A DNA stretch of 64,000 nt from Parasponia andersonii (lineage: Eukaryota; Streptophyta; Magnoliopsida; Rosales; Cannabaceae), in assembly GCA_002914805.1 (NCBI GenBank), contig JXTB01000394.1:265639-329638 (forward strand). The letters run 5' to 3'. The first letter of the stretch is position 1, and each line of letters starts with the position of its first letter. A program made the position numbers and the translations under genes. Below, one piece after another: positions 12,394 to 25,000 of the stretch. The notes below the pieces were generated by a model. That model searched no databases, was not told the DNA's origin, and worked only from the letters and a program-made list of their open reading frames with translations.

Positions 12394-12442
<49 letters not shown>
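12394..12442. repeat. (AT)n microsatellite
   Basis: About 24 uninterrupted AT dinucleotides. An apparent Tyr/Ile reading frame across it is a by-product of the repeat. Confidence 0.95.
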
Positions 12443-12445
<3 letters not shown>

Positions 12446-15150
12446 GGAAAAAGAAAAGATCAAGAAAGAATACGGTGAAAGTCTGCCAACTAATAAAGCG
12501 ATTGAGACCATTATTATCCACAATAATGCAACATGTATGCTCGTAATTAATTATTCATCCTTATCTGGTACACATATCACAAACTTACACTATCCAAATA
12601 TATCTCTCCCGCTTAAAATGTACGTTATTCTTTTTTTTTTTTTTTAAGAGGAAAAAGAGAGAGATAAGGAACTGCTGGCCCAGCTGAAACGAAGGATGAG
12701 TATGCTGATGGGGAGACACTTTTTGCAATCAGCAATATTGGCAGCTCAATTGCAAAACTGAAATTATTATAAATATATATGTCAAATTATTTTTATTGTT
12801 TTAATTTTCGAAAAATTTTTCTTTCTTTCTTTTTTTTTTTTTTCAGAAGATGATACCTTTATTAAGCTAGCATATTAATTAGAGCTATAATAGCAATTGT
12901 ATGCATCAACATTGATTTTTAACAAAAATTAATTCACAAATTATATCCCTGACCTATATACACGATAATTTCTAAAAAAGTTAAAAAAAAACCCTATAAA
13001 TATTCATTATTTGAAATATATATTTATTTTGGTGATAAGATTTGTATGATACGGATCTGAATTCTAATCTTCATAGATATTCATGTACGCTCCTATAATC
13101 AAAGACTAAGATATCCACGTCATCAATAAACATAAACTAATAGCCAAATGGAAAAGAAGTTCATTCAAAGCTATTATATGATTAACATACTAGTGATCTT
13201 TTCACATAATTCTATTTCTACTAGATTTACATGATTTCTTAAATGTCATTGTGTTTCAATCGATAACATTATAAATTTTTATGCCAATAATTATTTTGTA
13301 TATTTTTCGACAAAGTGATACAGCTTGATCATCTCTTAATAAGATTAATGCATCAGTATACTTAATTTGGACCTCTCTATAAGACCAATTTTAAGATCAA
13401 GAAATACCAGTGCGAGGGCATGTAGATCTAATTACTATAGTCTATACGGGTGCTCATACTAATCAATAATAATTCTAGTCGTCATTAGTTATGACGCTAA
13501 TTAAATTCTTAGAGATAATATATATATATACGCAGACACGTATAGGCATAAGATAGTACTGGTTTTCACATGTGGAAATGGAATAGTTTTGATAAATGAA
13601 TAGCCGCGCGCGCATGTAGCCGTATTGGATGATCACCAACATCAGCCGTAAGCCGTCCGCCCCTTTAATCTTTGCAGCTGTCATCCGAGGCTATGCGGCG
13701 TTTGTCAACCACTTTTATAAGTATTCAACAAAACAAACCCATCTTGTTGCCACATGCATGCACAATGCACACAAGTGTCACTCACCGATTGGAGGAATAT
13801 CCAGCTAATCTTTAATTTCCACCAAAACCGGCCAATTTTTTTTCTTTTTTTTCCCCCACTTTTTAGTGGGAAAAAAAAAGAATTTACAGTTAAAAGAGAA
13901 AATGAAAAGAAAGAAGGAAAAAAGACGAAGAAAACTCTCTTTTACGGGCACTTAATTAGCCATAGTAGTACATGATCATGATCTAGCTAGTGGAAAGATA
14001 ATTATTCTGGAGTAAGAAAGAAGCACTATAAATTAAGTATAGACTAAGAAAGATGAAGCTAGCTAGGGAAGATGGAGACCAGAGATGGCTCATTACAATT
14101 GTAATAGTGACACTTCTCTACTCTCCATGTATGGAATGTCATTCTATGAATACGGGAATAATTACGTTGGCTTTTCCAAATTCTCCGGTCTACTATTCTA
14201 CTGTTTGACAAAAAGGCTCATTAGTAAATATTTTTGAAATATTTCTTTTCCCTTCTAATACTTTACTATCCATTAGCTTTTAAAATCCAACCTTTTATCT
14301 TCTCCAATTTTTTTTATTTTTCAAGATATTGATCTATGTTACTCCCATGTAAATAGTTAACAAAGAGAATAAATACAATGAGTTTTTGTTTTCCTTTTTC
14401 ACTAAAGAATATTACGGAAAAAAAAAGATTAAAATCAATAGCATAATGAATTTTTTTTTTTCCCGAATAAGTGCAGGTTTTTATTCTATATTAAAAGTAA
14501 TGCATATATGAGCAAGCAATGGAGTATAAGCTTTTTGTATCAATGAAAAGATTCAGTATTCTGTAATTAAAAAAAAAAGTCAGAGAGAAGATGGAGATTG
14601 TAATGACCAAAAAAAAAAAAAGAAGAAAAAGACAAATAATAGTTAAAAATATTAAAAAATAAAAATATAGTGACAACAAATTTGATATCCTATTCTCCTA
14701 AACACAAATTAATATTCCTAAGAAGAAAACATAAAATAAAAAAATAATATTGATTTTTCTATAAAAAAAATCACCATATTAACATTAAAATAGTACATAA
14801 ATCAAAATCTTATTACCTCAACTTATTTAATTTATTAATCTATATATGGTTACAAAAATTGAATTCTAATAATTGATCTATGAATATTTATGACATGCTT
14901 TCATATGATTTTATTATATACAATAAGTTTGAGGTGGGCTAAAAAATAATATTTTTAACTAATGATATATAAAGACATTTAAGTTAATTTACACCGATAT
15001 TTTTGTAAATATAAAATTAATTAGAAGGAGTGAAGAGAAAAAAAAAACAGAACCACTATCTTTTTAAATAATACTAAATATTAATTCTACTATCTTTTTT
15101 TTAATATATATAAGTAGTATATGATTTATCACAATATAAATAATAAGTAA
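12443..15150. other. AT-rich intergenic spacer
   Basis: I find no gene, RNA or recognisable transposon here. It holds poly(T) tracts near 12630 and 12830, a short TA microsatellite near 13520, and low-complexity purine stretches near 13870-13940. The short open frames lack any familiar motif and look like chance. Confidence 0.55.
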
Positions 15151-15159
15151 CATTTAATT

Positions 15160-18100
15160 TTTTTTATTCAAACCTCAACAGAACGAGGGAAACTAAAATA
15201 AAATAGAAAGAAGGAGAGAAGACACCAAGTCAGAGGGGGACATGAACCTGACTTCTCAAGAACTAAAAACAGAAATAAAACCCAAAAAAATCAGAAAACT
15301 TTGTGAAAACTATAACTAGGCTTCGCAATACAATCATCACAATAAAAGGAAAAATAAAAGAAGGAGCAGTCCACTACCACGTAGGACAAATTATGAAAGA
15401 TATTTGAGAAGCCAAAGAATCAACAATGTAATTACCCTCACGATAGATATGTGTCACGACGAGATCCATATGAGCAATGTTTCCCAAGACTCTAGACTAA
15501 GCTAATCTCCAACGAAAAGGAACTTTTAAAGAATGAGACAACAATATAGAAACCATATAAACAGAATCATTCTCCAACTAAAGGCACTTCCAATCATATT
15601 TCCAAGCAAAGTCAATCGTATTAATCGTCGCTGTCAACTCAACCTCAAAAGCATAGCCTACTCCCAAATGAATAGAGAAACAACTATGAACAAAATCACG
15701 ATGTGTCCTAAATACTCCTGTGCATCTAGAAAGATCCAGAGTGTCAAAAGTAGAATCATTAATGTTGGCTTTAATTCAAGAATGAGGAGGAGGCCTCCAG
15801 ACAACTTCAATAATATTAGGCGCTTTCTAGGGCTTATCTTTAATATGAAGCTCCTTCAAAATCATAAGTTCTATCACAGAATTAATATAGTAGCTAAAAT
15901 CAAAGACTCAGCTTCTCTAATAAAATGCCATAAGAGAACCAATGCAAAATTAATGGAAGGCTTTTTTTTTTCCTTGAAAAGAGCCAAATTCCAAAAATGC
16001 CAAATAATCCAAAAAATAGAAGCCAGACCAACCTTCTAGAAAGAACCAAGTTGAGGACTCAAAGAACAATGTTGAGCTTTATTCCAAAGATCCACCACAG
16101 TGCCCTTTAGAGAAATAGGAGTACGGAAGATGGATGACAAAGCTGAACAAAGCTGCTAGGCAAAAGGACAATAAAGGAATAAATGTGACAAGTTCTCTGT
16201 GGAAACAATAACAAGATGGGAGATTAAAACTGGGTCTTATTAGTAAAGCCGCAGTAGGAAGACGATCATATAGAGTTCTTCAAAGTAAAATCGATCTCGA
16301 ATAAGGAATAAAAAAGGACCAAATATGTTTTTCCTACAAACAATCATTAGTAGAACCAATAGTAGATACATAAGCATCGGAGTAGGTAAACAAACCATCT
16401 AGGGAACCCATCCAAAATAAGGTATCCATACCATCTAAATACACAACTGACTCAATTGTAACTGTAATGTTCAGAAAGCAAACTTTAAAAGTAGGGGGAG
16501 GGACCAACCTGAGTCTATCAGAAGATCACCAACTACACTCTCCAAAGGAGGATCGAGAACCATGGGAGAAAAAATTAAGTCAATCAATGAGGAACCTAAC
16601 CAATTATCAGTCCAAAACTTAACCTCTAAATGCCTACCCACCAACCAATGAAACTCTTCGCGCAAGTCCTTATACAAAGGGCGAAGTCCAGTCCAAATAA
16701 AAAATTTAATTTGATATCGAAAATCACCATTACCTTTAAAAAAATGAGCACGGAGATAGATGAATAAATCAGAATCAATAGTCATCATTCTACAAGCGAA
16801 TTTTTTAAGGACTTTATTAAGCATAGATAAATCACAAAGTCTTAAACAACCCTCCTCCTGAGGACAACAATATTTCTTTCAAGAAACTTGAACAGGTTTC
16901 TTTTTTAACGTAGAACCCAACCAAATAAAATTACGAATTGCCTTCGTCATTTTTCGCAACAGAGAACTTGGCCATTTGTAAATTTAAAATGAATGAAAGA
17001 GTGATCCATAAATCACAGAACTTACCAAAATAACTCTTCCAGCGAAAGAGAGTGATGAACCCATTCAATAATAAAATCTAGCCAACAAATTATCCATCCA
17101 ATGAATCAACTACCTTTGTCGAGGAATCCCTACAAATAAAGGAACTCCTAAGTAATGCAAAGACTCTTCACCTCACTTCATACCACAAATTAGAAAGCAA
17201 ATCCCAAACTCTCGCAGAGGAGATACCCTTATCGAAGTAGATATACGATTTCTTCCAATTAACCATTTGTCCCGAAAAAAGACCTATACAACTCAAAGAC
17301 CGAGTGAATAGCTTTCATATTCTTAGGGGAAACTCTACAGAAAATAAGCACATCATTCGCATATAAAAAATGAGTAAGAGCACTCTTACCCCGAGGTAAC
17401 GAGATAGAATCAATAACTTTTGAGCTGAATAAATAAGCTAAGTAATGACTTAAGAAGTCCTCAGCCAAGTAAAAAGGTAAAAAGGAAAGAGGATCACTTT
17501 GCCTGACTCATTGAGAGTAAGGAAAAAAAAAACACGAGGAGTCCCATCAAGAAGCATAAATATGCGAGCCAAATTAAAAATATTCGAAACCAAATCGATG
17601 AAAGTATCTGAAAAGTCGAAGGACTAGAGAATCTCTGGAACAAAAGGCCAACCAATAGAGTCAAAAGCCTTGCAAATGCCATTCTTTAAAGTAACATGAC
17701 CACCAAAAGTTGAGTTGCCCAAAGAGTTGTAACATTATGAGTCTCTCATTGTAGAATCGCCTATTTGTCTATGTTGGACAAAACCAAACTGATTCAAAGA
17801 GATAATTCAAGAACAAATAGGACCCAATCTGGTAGTAAGGATTTTAGTGATAACTTTGAAAAAGAAATTCCCTAAAGCTATAAGACGAAACTGCTCCATT
17901 TTATTTGCCTCATTGACTTTTGGAATAAGAACCATAAAATTTGAGTTAATACCAAGGAACATCTTACCAATGCGAAAGAACCTTTGAACTACTAAAACAA
18001 AATCATCGCCTACAATAAACCATATCAAAAATAGTGTTTCGAATTTCTTGCTTAAGCGGAAGGCATGATAGAGCAGCATTATCCAACGGGGTAACCAAAC

Positions 18101-18619
18101 ATAGAACATGTTCACGAATAATAGAAAGATCACCTGAATAATGAGGCGGCTCAGAGAACAAAGAGGTGAAATAATCAACAATATAATAATAATATGAACT
18201 GAGTCAATCACAATCTCATCGTTAATTATCAGAGAAGATAAAATCTTATTGGCATTACGTCTTTTAAGAGTTGTATGATAAAATGAAGTATTCTGATTCT
18301 TTTCTTTTAGCCATTCGATTCGACACTCGTCTCTCGTGAAAAAATCTTTAAGGTTAAGACATTATCAACAACTAAAATATCTACCTCTTCTCGAAAAAAT
18401 TCCTCAAAAAAACCGTCAACTTGCAACTTGTTCTGAATCTCTATAACTATATCTGAATCTCTATAACTATATAATAGCTTTGTTAATCTTGGAGCACAAA
18501 TCTCCAAAAACCTCCCAATTCTAAATGCAAAAAGAAGTCCCGAGAAATTTGAATTTTTCGAAGAGGCGAGGAGTAGGACAATAAAAAACCAAAGAAGGCC
18601 AAATACCTAACAACTAAGT
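15160..18619 (-). mobile_element. 5'-truncated L1-type LINE, minus strand
   Basis: Reading leftward from about 18600, the element carries the ORF2 C-terminal two thirds and ends in a run of T (poly(A) on its own strand) at 15160-15166. CATTTAATT occurs at 15151-15159 and again at 18620-18628, and TAAGT also precedes both copies nearby. This is what a target-site duplication flanking the insertion would look like. The element lacks ORF1 and the endonuclease, as expected for 5' truncation. It belongs to the same broad LINE family as the copy at 3.8-9.6 kb. Confidence 0.82.
15300..18520 (-). pseudogene. LINE ORF2 fragment (RT, zinc-binding region, RNase H)
   Basis: Segments in several frames on the minus strand line up in RT order. 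18211-17807 contains FMVLIPKVNEANKMEQFR and LGNFFFKVITKI (fingers/palm start). 17468-17259 contains FLYANDVLIFC, the catalytic block with the first Asp of (F/Y)ADD changed to Asn. 16824-16471 contains FWTDNWLGSSL (connection region), matching FWSDNWLG in the other LINE. The zinc-binding and RNase H parts lie further left and are heavily decayed. Stops and frameshifts separate all pieces, so no protein can be made. Confidence 0.8.
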
Positions 18620-18781
18620 CATTTAATTGTGACAAGCTCAATATTTATAATAATATTAAAAAATAATAAATTATATGGGTTCCGGCACTATTCTAACTTT
18701 TTATATTTCTTCTATATACTGCATACACTTGCACATTCTCAAGTTCAAGAATCTTTTAGTGAATGCTACAGATAAATAATC

Positions 18782-18881
18782 ATATATATATATATATATA
18801 TACACACACATTGACGTAGAGATCAAAGAGAGAAAACCGCGTAAAGTGGGTAACGTTTGAGAGAGAGAGAGAGAGAGAGAG
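18782..18881 (+). promoter_or_regulatory. TA and GA microsatellites in the methyltransferase promoter or 5' leader
   Basis: A (TA)n tract at 18782-18801 and a (GA)n tract at 18859-18881 lie just upstream of the ATG at 18918. A TA tract can supply a TATA box, and GA repeats are common in plant core promoters and 5' leaders, where GAGA-binding BBR/BPC proteins act. The transcription start cannot be fixed from sequence. Confidence 0.45.
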
Positions 18882-18917
18882 GGATCAGTTTCAGTAAGGC
18901 TTGGCCTTCATGCAGAG

Positions 18918-19688
18918 ATGAAAAGCTCCACTAATCATAATCAAACAAAACAGAGAGCAATCGCCAAGTACTTCCTCCTCTCTCTCTTCCTCTCCCTCCC
19001 TCTCTTCGTCTTCCTTCTCTCCCTCCGACCCGGTCTCCGCCGGATCACCACCCCCGCCCCAATACCCACCAAACCCGAATTCGCCCCCAACGGCCTCAGG
19101 ATCCGACCCGGCTACTCCTCTTACGAGAACTACATCCAGCGCCAGCTCAACAAGACCCTCAACCCGAAGCTCCGGCAAATATGGACGACCCGAGACTGGG
19201 AGCGCAAGATCAGGGTCTTCTCCCAATTCTTCCAGGACCTCAAACGACAGAGCCTCCTCTCGAACGACACCAGGGCGCTCTGCATCGGGGCCCGGGTCGG
19301 GCAGGAGGTGGAGGCCCTGAGGCGAATCGGCGTGTCCAACTCGGTCGGAATCGACCTGGTGCCCTACCCGCCGCTCGTGCTCCAGGGCGATTTCCACAAC
19401 CAGCCGTTTCGAAACGGGAGCCTCGGCTTCGAATTCTCGAACGTGTTCGACCACGCGCTCTTCCCGGAGAAGTTCGTGGCCGAGATCGAACGGACGCTGA
19501 AGCCCGGGGGCGTCTGCGTATTACACGTGTCGATATCTAAGCGGGCCGATAAGTACTCGGCCAACGACTTGTACAGCGCGGAGCCGTTGGTGCGGCTGTT
19601 CAGGAGCTCCGACTTGGTTCACGTGAGGAAGATCGACGGGTTCGGGTTGGATACCGAACTAGTTTTCCGGAAACGAGAATTGATCTAA
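18918..19688 (+). CDS. Membrane-anchored SAM-dependent methyltransferase-like protein
   Basis: The gene is an intact, intronless reading frame of 256 residues. Residues 18-36 are a hydrophobic segment flanked by basic residues, which suggests a single-pass type II anchor facing the secretory pathway lumen. Residues about 115-200 resemble a class I methyltransferase fold: a motif-I-like strand and turn ALCIGARVGQEVEAL, an acidic strand end at GIDLVPYPP, GDFHNQPF, then FDHALFPEKFVAEIERTL and KPGGVCVLHV, the usual post-III region. Substrate and reaction are unknown. The coding region is much richer in GC than its surroundings, which gives long antisense open frames that I regard as chance. From memory, Arabidopsis has a similar methyltransferase gene beside a KCR gene, so the neighbourhood may be an old one. 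No lesions are seen. Confidence 0.88.
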   Translation: MKSSTNHNQTKQRAIAKYFLLSLFLSLPLFVFLLSLRPGLRRITTPAPIPTKPEFAPNGLRIRPGYSSYENYIQRQLNKTLNPKLRQIWTTRDWERKIRVFSQFFQDLKRQSLLSNDTRALCIGARVGQEVEALRRIGVSNSVGIDLVPYPPLVLQGDFHNQPFRNGSLGFEFSNVFDHALFPEKFVAEIERTLKPGGVCVLHVSISKRADKYSANDLYSAEPLVRLFRSSDLVHVRKIDGFGLDTELVFRKRELI

Positions 19689-22025
19689 CGGTCATGATTC
19701 TTCCACTTGTTGTTTTTTGGGCCAATTTAATTAATTTATTTGTTTTACTCTTTTTTGTCCTTTTTGATACTCCTAAACACGAGAAATTACGCCTTTTTTT
19801 TTTTTGGGTGGTAATATTAAAAAAGAGACAAGTTGATTTCGGTTTGTTTGGTTGGTATTGACAATTCATATCCACATGGCTTAGCTAGTTTTCATACTCA
19901 TTTGTGCTGTCTTCCGGGGGCGTGCATGTATATTGTATTTGACCTTACGCGAATATTTTAATATTATTGAACATAATGCCAGTCACATGCATGTTTGGTG
20001 TACAGGTTAATGTCAACTTTGGCAATATTCAAGAAATATTCGTTGTTATTAATATTAGACATTAGTACTAGGTCAAGAATTTGGTTTACAGCCACTGATC
20101 GATAATTCATGTCATTTGTTGATTTATTGTGAGTTTTGTGTTATTTGCGTCTTATCTATTTAATAAGACTGACATGTCATAATATTTTAAGCATTATAAT
20201 TATTTATTTATTTAATTTTTTCGCTCTAATTTTACTTAATATAAATTAGTTCTAATTTACTGTTTTTCGTTTAAATTGCAAAAAAATTATTAAAATGTAT
20301 TTTTATAAAGATTTTGTTTAATATTTTATAATATATTTTGATAAAAAAAATTAATTAATCGTATTTGAATCAATTTCGTGTTAGGGTGTTTTAAGATAAA
20401 TCATGTTTAAATTGCAAGGCCTACTGTAGAAAGAAATAATGGTTTATAATAGTACTATTATTATATAAAATGAAAAAAAGAGAGAGGGAGAGAGCAAGGT
20501 GGGAGCCATTAGCCATATCCAAACTCCGGAGGGGCCTAATTCTAATGCAAAAAATAATAATTTTATAAAGGAAAAGGGCGTTTTTAGGAAAATTAACGTT
20601 GAGAAAGAGGAGTAAAATGCAAGTAAAGAGGGAATTTGTTTGGCCTTTGAGAGACAAAAAGGAATTTCGTGATACTCCAACATTGATTACACCCCAATTC
20701 TAATTATACCCTGTAACCGTGGACCCACGATTAACTAAATATATACTTCAATAATGTTTATTAGTTTATTAGTGGTGTGCTAATATTGATCTTCAAGTTA
20801 TTCTTTTGGATTTTACCCCGAAATCAAGGCAAGATATTGAAAACAACGTATTTGAATTTAGAACTATGTAGGACATTTTTTTCCCTCTTTTCTTTTAAAA
20901 GACTTCAGCAAATAATGTGAAAAATCACGCCAAGTGATCGAAAAATCATGCAACATTTTTTGTAAAATAATACAAAATGTGCTTACGTGTGTCAACACCA
21001 GGCTATTATAAAAGTGGAACCTACCAAAAAAATTTTAGGATTAGTAATAATAATTCTTAAATTATACTCACTTTATTAATTTGATTCCAAAATTTTAATT
21101 TACATAATAATGATTATAAATTATACAATTGTTATAACAATAATTCTATTATCACAAATTATAAATCTTTTAATAAAAAATAGTCATAGAAAAAAAAGTA
21201 TAATTAGATATCGATATCATTTACTTCTACGAGTGAGAATTTCATTGTCGGTCATGATTACTATATTGTATACGACTCATTTCTATTCAAAAATTAATAA
21301 TTTGTGAAGAAAAAAAAAGAATCATTGTTACAATAATTGCATAAATTATAATAATCTATTGTATAAGTTGAAAATCTAGAATCTAATATAATTACCAAAC
21401 TGTGTGCTCTGTAATGACTTATTTTTGTTAAATATTTAATAATTTACAATAATAAAATCATTGTATTATTGCAATAGTTACCAAATTAAAAAAAAAAAAA
21501 AGACTATTACTGTATGTTAGAAATTCTATGACCAAAATGGTACAATAAATTAATCCAGGACCTATTGCAAAAATAACCATTTTTCAAACATAATTATACA
21601 TAGACCAAATTTTGAAAATTATTTGAAAAATGACCTTTTATATTTAATTGATCAAAATACATATGTATAAAATTGTTTTATTTTTTAAAATATAAATCAA
21701 CTAGAAAAGGGTCATTTGTTGAAATAAAATTATAAAACAGCCGTTTATTAAATAGATGTAAAAAACAATCATTTTTTAAATTGATCTAAAAAGGGACTTT
21801 TCTTATAGATACTCTATTAGATACGCTTAACGTCTTTTTCAAAAGCTTTCAACGTCTGCCAAATGGAATGAAATAGAAAACAGCTCAAGTACGAAGAATC
21901 TTACACTGGAAAATTGAGATTTAGAGAAAATGACAATTCCATACAACTTTTCTGCAACAAGAGTATTAAAAAGAACTATATGACTCGAAAAAAAAAAATT
22001 ACAACTATGATAAATAAGTGAACTA
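19689..22025. other. Intergenic spacer between the methyltransferase and the repeat-rich gene
   Basis: The first few hundred bases should hold the 3' UTR of the methyltransferase, and the last few hundred that of the convergent minus-strand gene. Between about 21050 and 21500 the DNA is very AT-rich with inverted TAATTATT-type phrases, perhaps an old MITE. I see no other gene. Confidence 0.5.
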
Positions 22026-25000
22026 TTAATTGGCTTGACTGTCTGGAACAAAATCAACTTGCTGACTCTCATCTTCCATCTGTAACTGGGAAGCTGTTAG
22101 TTTGGCCTTGTGGTATCTGCTTGAGCTTCTAAGTACCGTTCCAAAGTCCATATCCTTTGCCCTTGAAATGCTACCCAACAATAGAGAGGGGAAAGACTTT
22201 AGTACTAATAATTGGAAGGCCAAACATAAGAAAATGGTGTTATTTTAGGAACTTACCTTGATTTCATGATGTTTCTTCCTTCACTTTCCGTTTCGTCCGA
22301 GGTATCAGATCCTGTTCTCAAAAATTTTAACTTAAAATGTAGAAACGTGAAAAATGAGAATGAGCTCTACCTTATACCTTTTTTTATTTTTTAATAATTT
22401 TTTGTCCAAGGTAAAACGGAAGGAAAGCAAAAAAATAATAGAGCATCTTGACAGAATAGAGAAAGCAATACGATGCCCATAACATGTTATAAACATGCAA
22501 GAGTAATAGGAAATCACATAAAGCAATGCCACAATAAGCAGGACAAAATTTTCTGAATTACCAGTCCGTGGCAAGTTTGGATTTGCATTGCTCTCCCCAT
22601 CCGAGTAGACTGATGAGTAATCTGATTGATTTTTGTTGCTGGCATCTGAAGCGTCATCCACTTCTTCATCCTCAGAACTCGCATCACCAACCTCGAAAAT
22701 TGACCCTGGTGTAGCTAAAAGCTTTTTCTGGTGTTCTGCACTGTTCACAATTTCGCCATTATTCTTGTTAGAAACTTTGCCACCAGACGCATGATTGTTG
22801 TCTACACCTGATCGTTGCTTGTCGCTCCTCATATTTTGACTAGTCATGATCATTGACCTTTGCAAGCTAGAATGTGAGACAGAAACTGAAGCGGTGTTTT
22901 TCTTCGAATGCACTTTTGTCCCAGCAGCATTGGCAACATTGGGCTTTCTGGTGCCTTCAGGTGTAGAATCTAACTGATCAGACGTATTAGATAACGAAGC
23001 TTTAGCCCCCTTCCTAGAATCTTTCAGTTGCTTCTTCTCAGGGTGAACTGTGGAGTCATTAGACTTATCCTTTGATAAAGACACTTGCAGAGGAACGGTG
23101 CTATTTTTAGCTGGAAATTTGGCTTCAAGCCCTTGCTTATCATTCGACTTCAGTGAACTCGGCAAATCAGATGAAGTTCGATTCAAACGAGCATCATTTT
23201 TTGTAGTCATCTTGGATTGTAGAATAATCGCTGCTCTCTTCGCCTTAGTCATCTTGTCAACTCCACTAGAAGCAACAACTTCAGGCAAGTGTTTCTCCAA
23301 GTTATTTTTGTTGCCTAATTCAGAAGCTTCGATCTGATTATTAGCTTCATCTGCATTGCCAGTCTCAGGAGGATAGTCTGTTAGATTAGCTTTAACAGGA
23401 CGTACTTTGTGACTATGGTCAAGTTTGTGTGATTGTACTTTGGTAGACTTGGCATATTCTGAATTTGGTTGAGTAGGGACAACATCAGTGTCAGCTCCCA
23501 AATTCTTGGATTCCAACCTTTCTTCTTTTGATTGATCTTTGAGAGCTGGTTTTTCCGACCTACCTTTCTTTTTTGTACTAGATGAAGATACTACCTCAAT
23601 TTCAATCCCTTGCTTATCATTTGACTTCAGTGAACTCTGCAAATCAGATGAAGTTCCATTTGAATGAGCATCATTTTTTGTAGTCTTCTTGGATTGTAGA
23701 ATAATCGCTGCTCTCTTTGTCTTAGTCATCTTGTCAACTCCACTAGAAGCAACAGCCGCAGGCAAGTGTTTCTCCAAGTTACGTTTCTTGCCTAATTCAG
23801 AAGTTTCGATCTGATTATTAGCTTCATCTGCATTGCCACTCTCAGGAGCATAGTCCGTTAGATTAGCTTTAACAGGACGTGCTTTGTGAATATGGTCAAG
23901 TGCATGTGATTGTACTTTGGTAGAATTGGCAAATTCTGAATTTGGTTGAGTAGGGACAACATCAGTTTCTGCTCCAAAATTCTTAGATTCCAACTTTTCT
24001 TCTTTTGATTGATCTATAAGAGCTGGTGTTTCCAACCTACCTTTCTTTTTTGCACTAGATAGAGTTACTACCTCACTTTTATTATCAGATCGTTGCATTG
24101 AGCTTTGCTCAACTATATTTCGATCCTCTAGTTGCATATCCAGAAGGTTCTTTTCTGATAACTTCCGTTTCCTTTTAGGTTCCTTTCTCACTTGCTTTTC
24201 CACATTTTCTGCTTTTCCCTGATCTTTTCTGGTTTGCTGCATGTTCTTCCCCTCATTTCCACTGAGGTCATCATTTTCCTTAGCCAGAAAAGTATTTTCC
24301 GTACTCAACTCCAATCCTTTGTTCCCATTCCTTTGAGACAAACTGCTCTCCTCCTTCCTAACATTATTGCCAGGCTGTTGACTGTAATTAGCTTCAAGAG
24401 GCTGACCAATAATGTTAGACTTAGGTCCTTCAGTATCTTCTCTACCTGATGTGACCAGAGTTTTCCCAACAGAATCCTTTGTCTTTCTAACTTTTCGGGT
24501 TTTACTAGATTTTGAAGGTACAATTTTAACACTTTCACCCAACAAATCAGCAGTGACATTTACACTTTGTATCTTTACCTTGGTTGTATCCTGGGTACAT
24601 GGATCAGGCTCGTTTGCCTGCATTCTGTCTTTCTTTGACAATGCTCTTTGTTCCGCTGCTCTTTCAGCCTGAACAGTTCCAGAATTCTTACCCCCAGATA
24701 CCCGATCATCCATTTGCTGATCATTGGGCTCTTCCATAGCAAGAGGACAATTACTTTCAACATTAACAGGGTAAAGATTCTCCGAATTTCTCATTTTATC
24801 TGCTGCACATGTTGCTTCCTTTACAGTTGCATTACTTTTATTTCCAACATCTATAAAAGAACCAGAATTAATATGAATCAGCAGAGTTTCTGTTTAGAAT
24901 TGTCTATATTTCTGGGAAAAAAAAAAATCAAGCAACACAATATCAAAAGTATTCCTTTCACATATCAATATACCACACAGGGCTCACCTATTGCTGTGGG

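Noticed and set aside
12358..12546. Frame with a Tyr-Ile run
   Set aside because: Produced by translation of the (AT)n microsatellite.
18891..19454. A 187-codon minus-strand open frame across the methyltransferase gene
   Set aside because: It is antisense to a clearly coding frame with recognisable motifs. GC-rich codons of the sense strand make such shadow frames common, and its low-complexity Glu/Arg composition has no family character.
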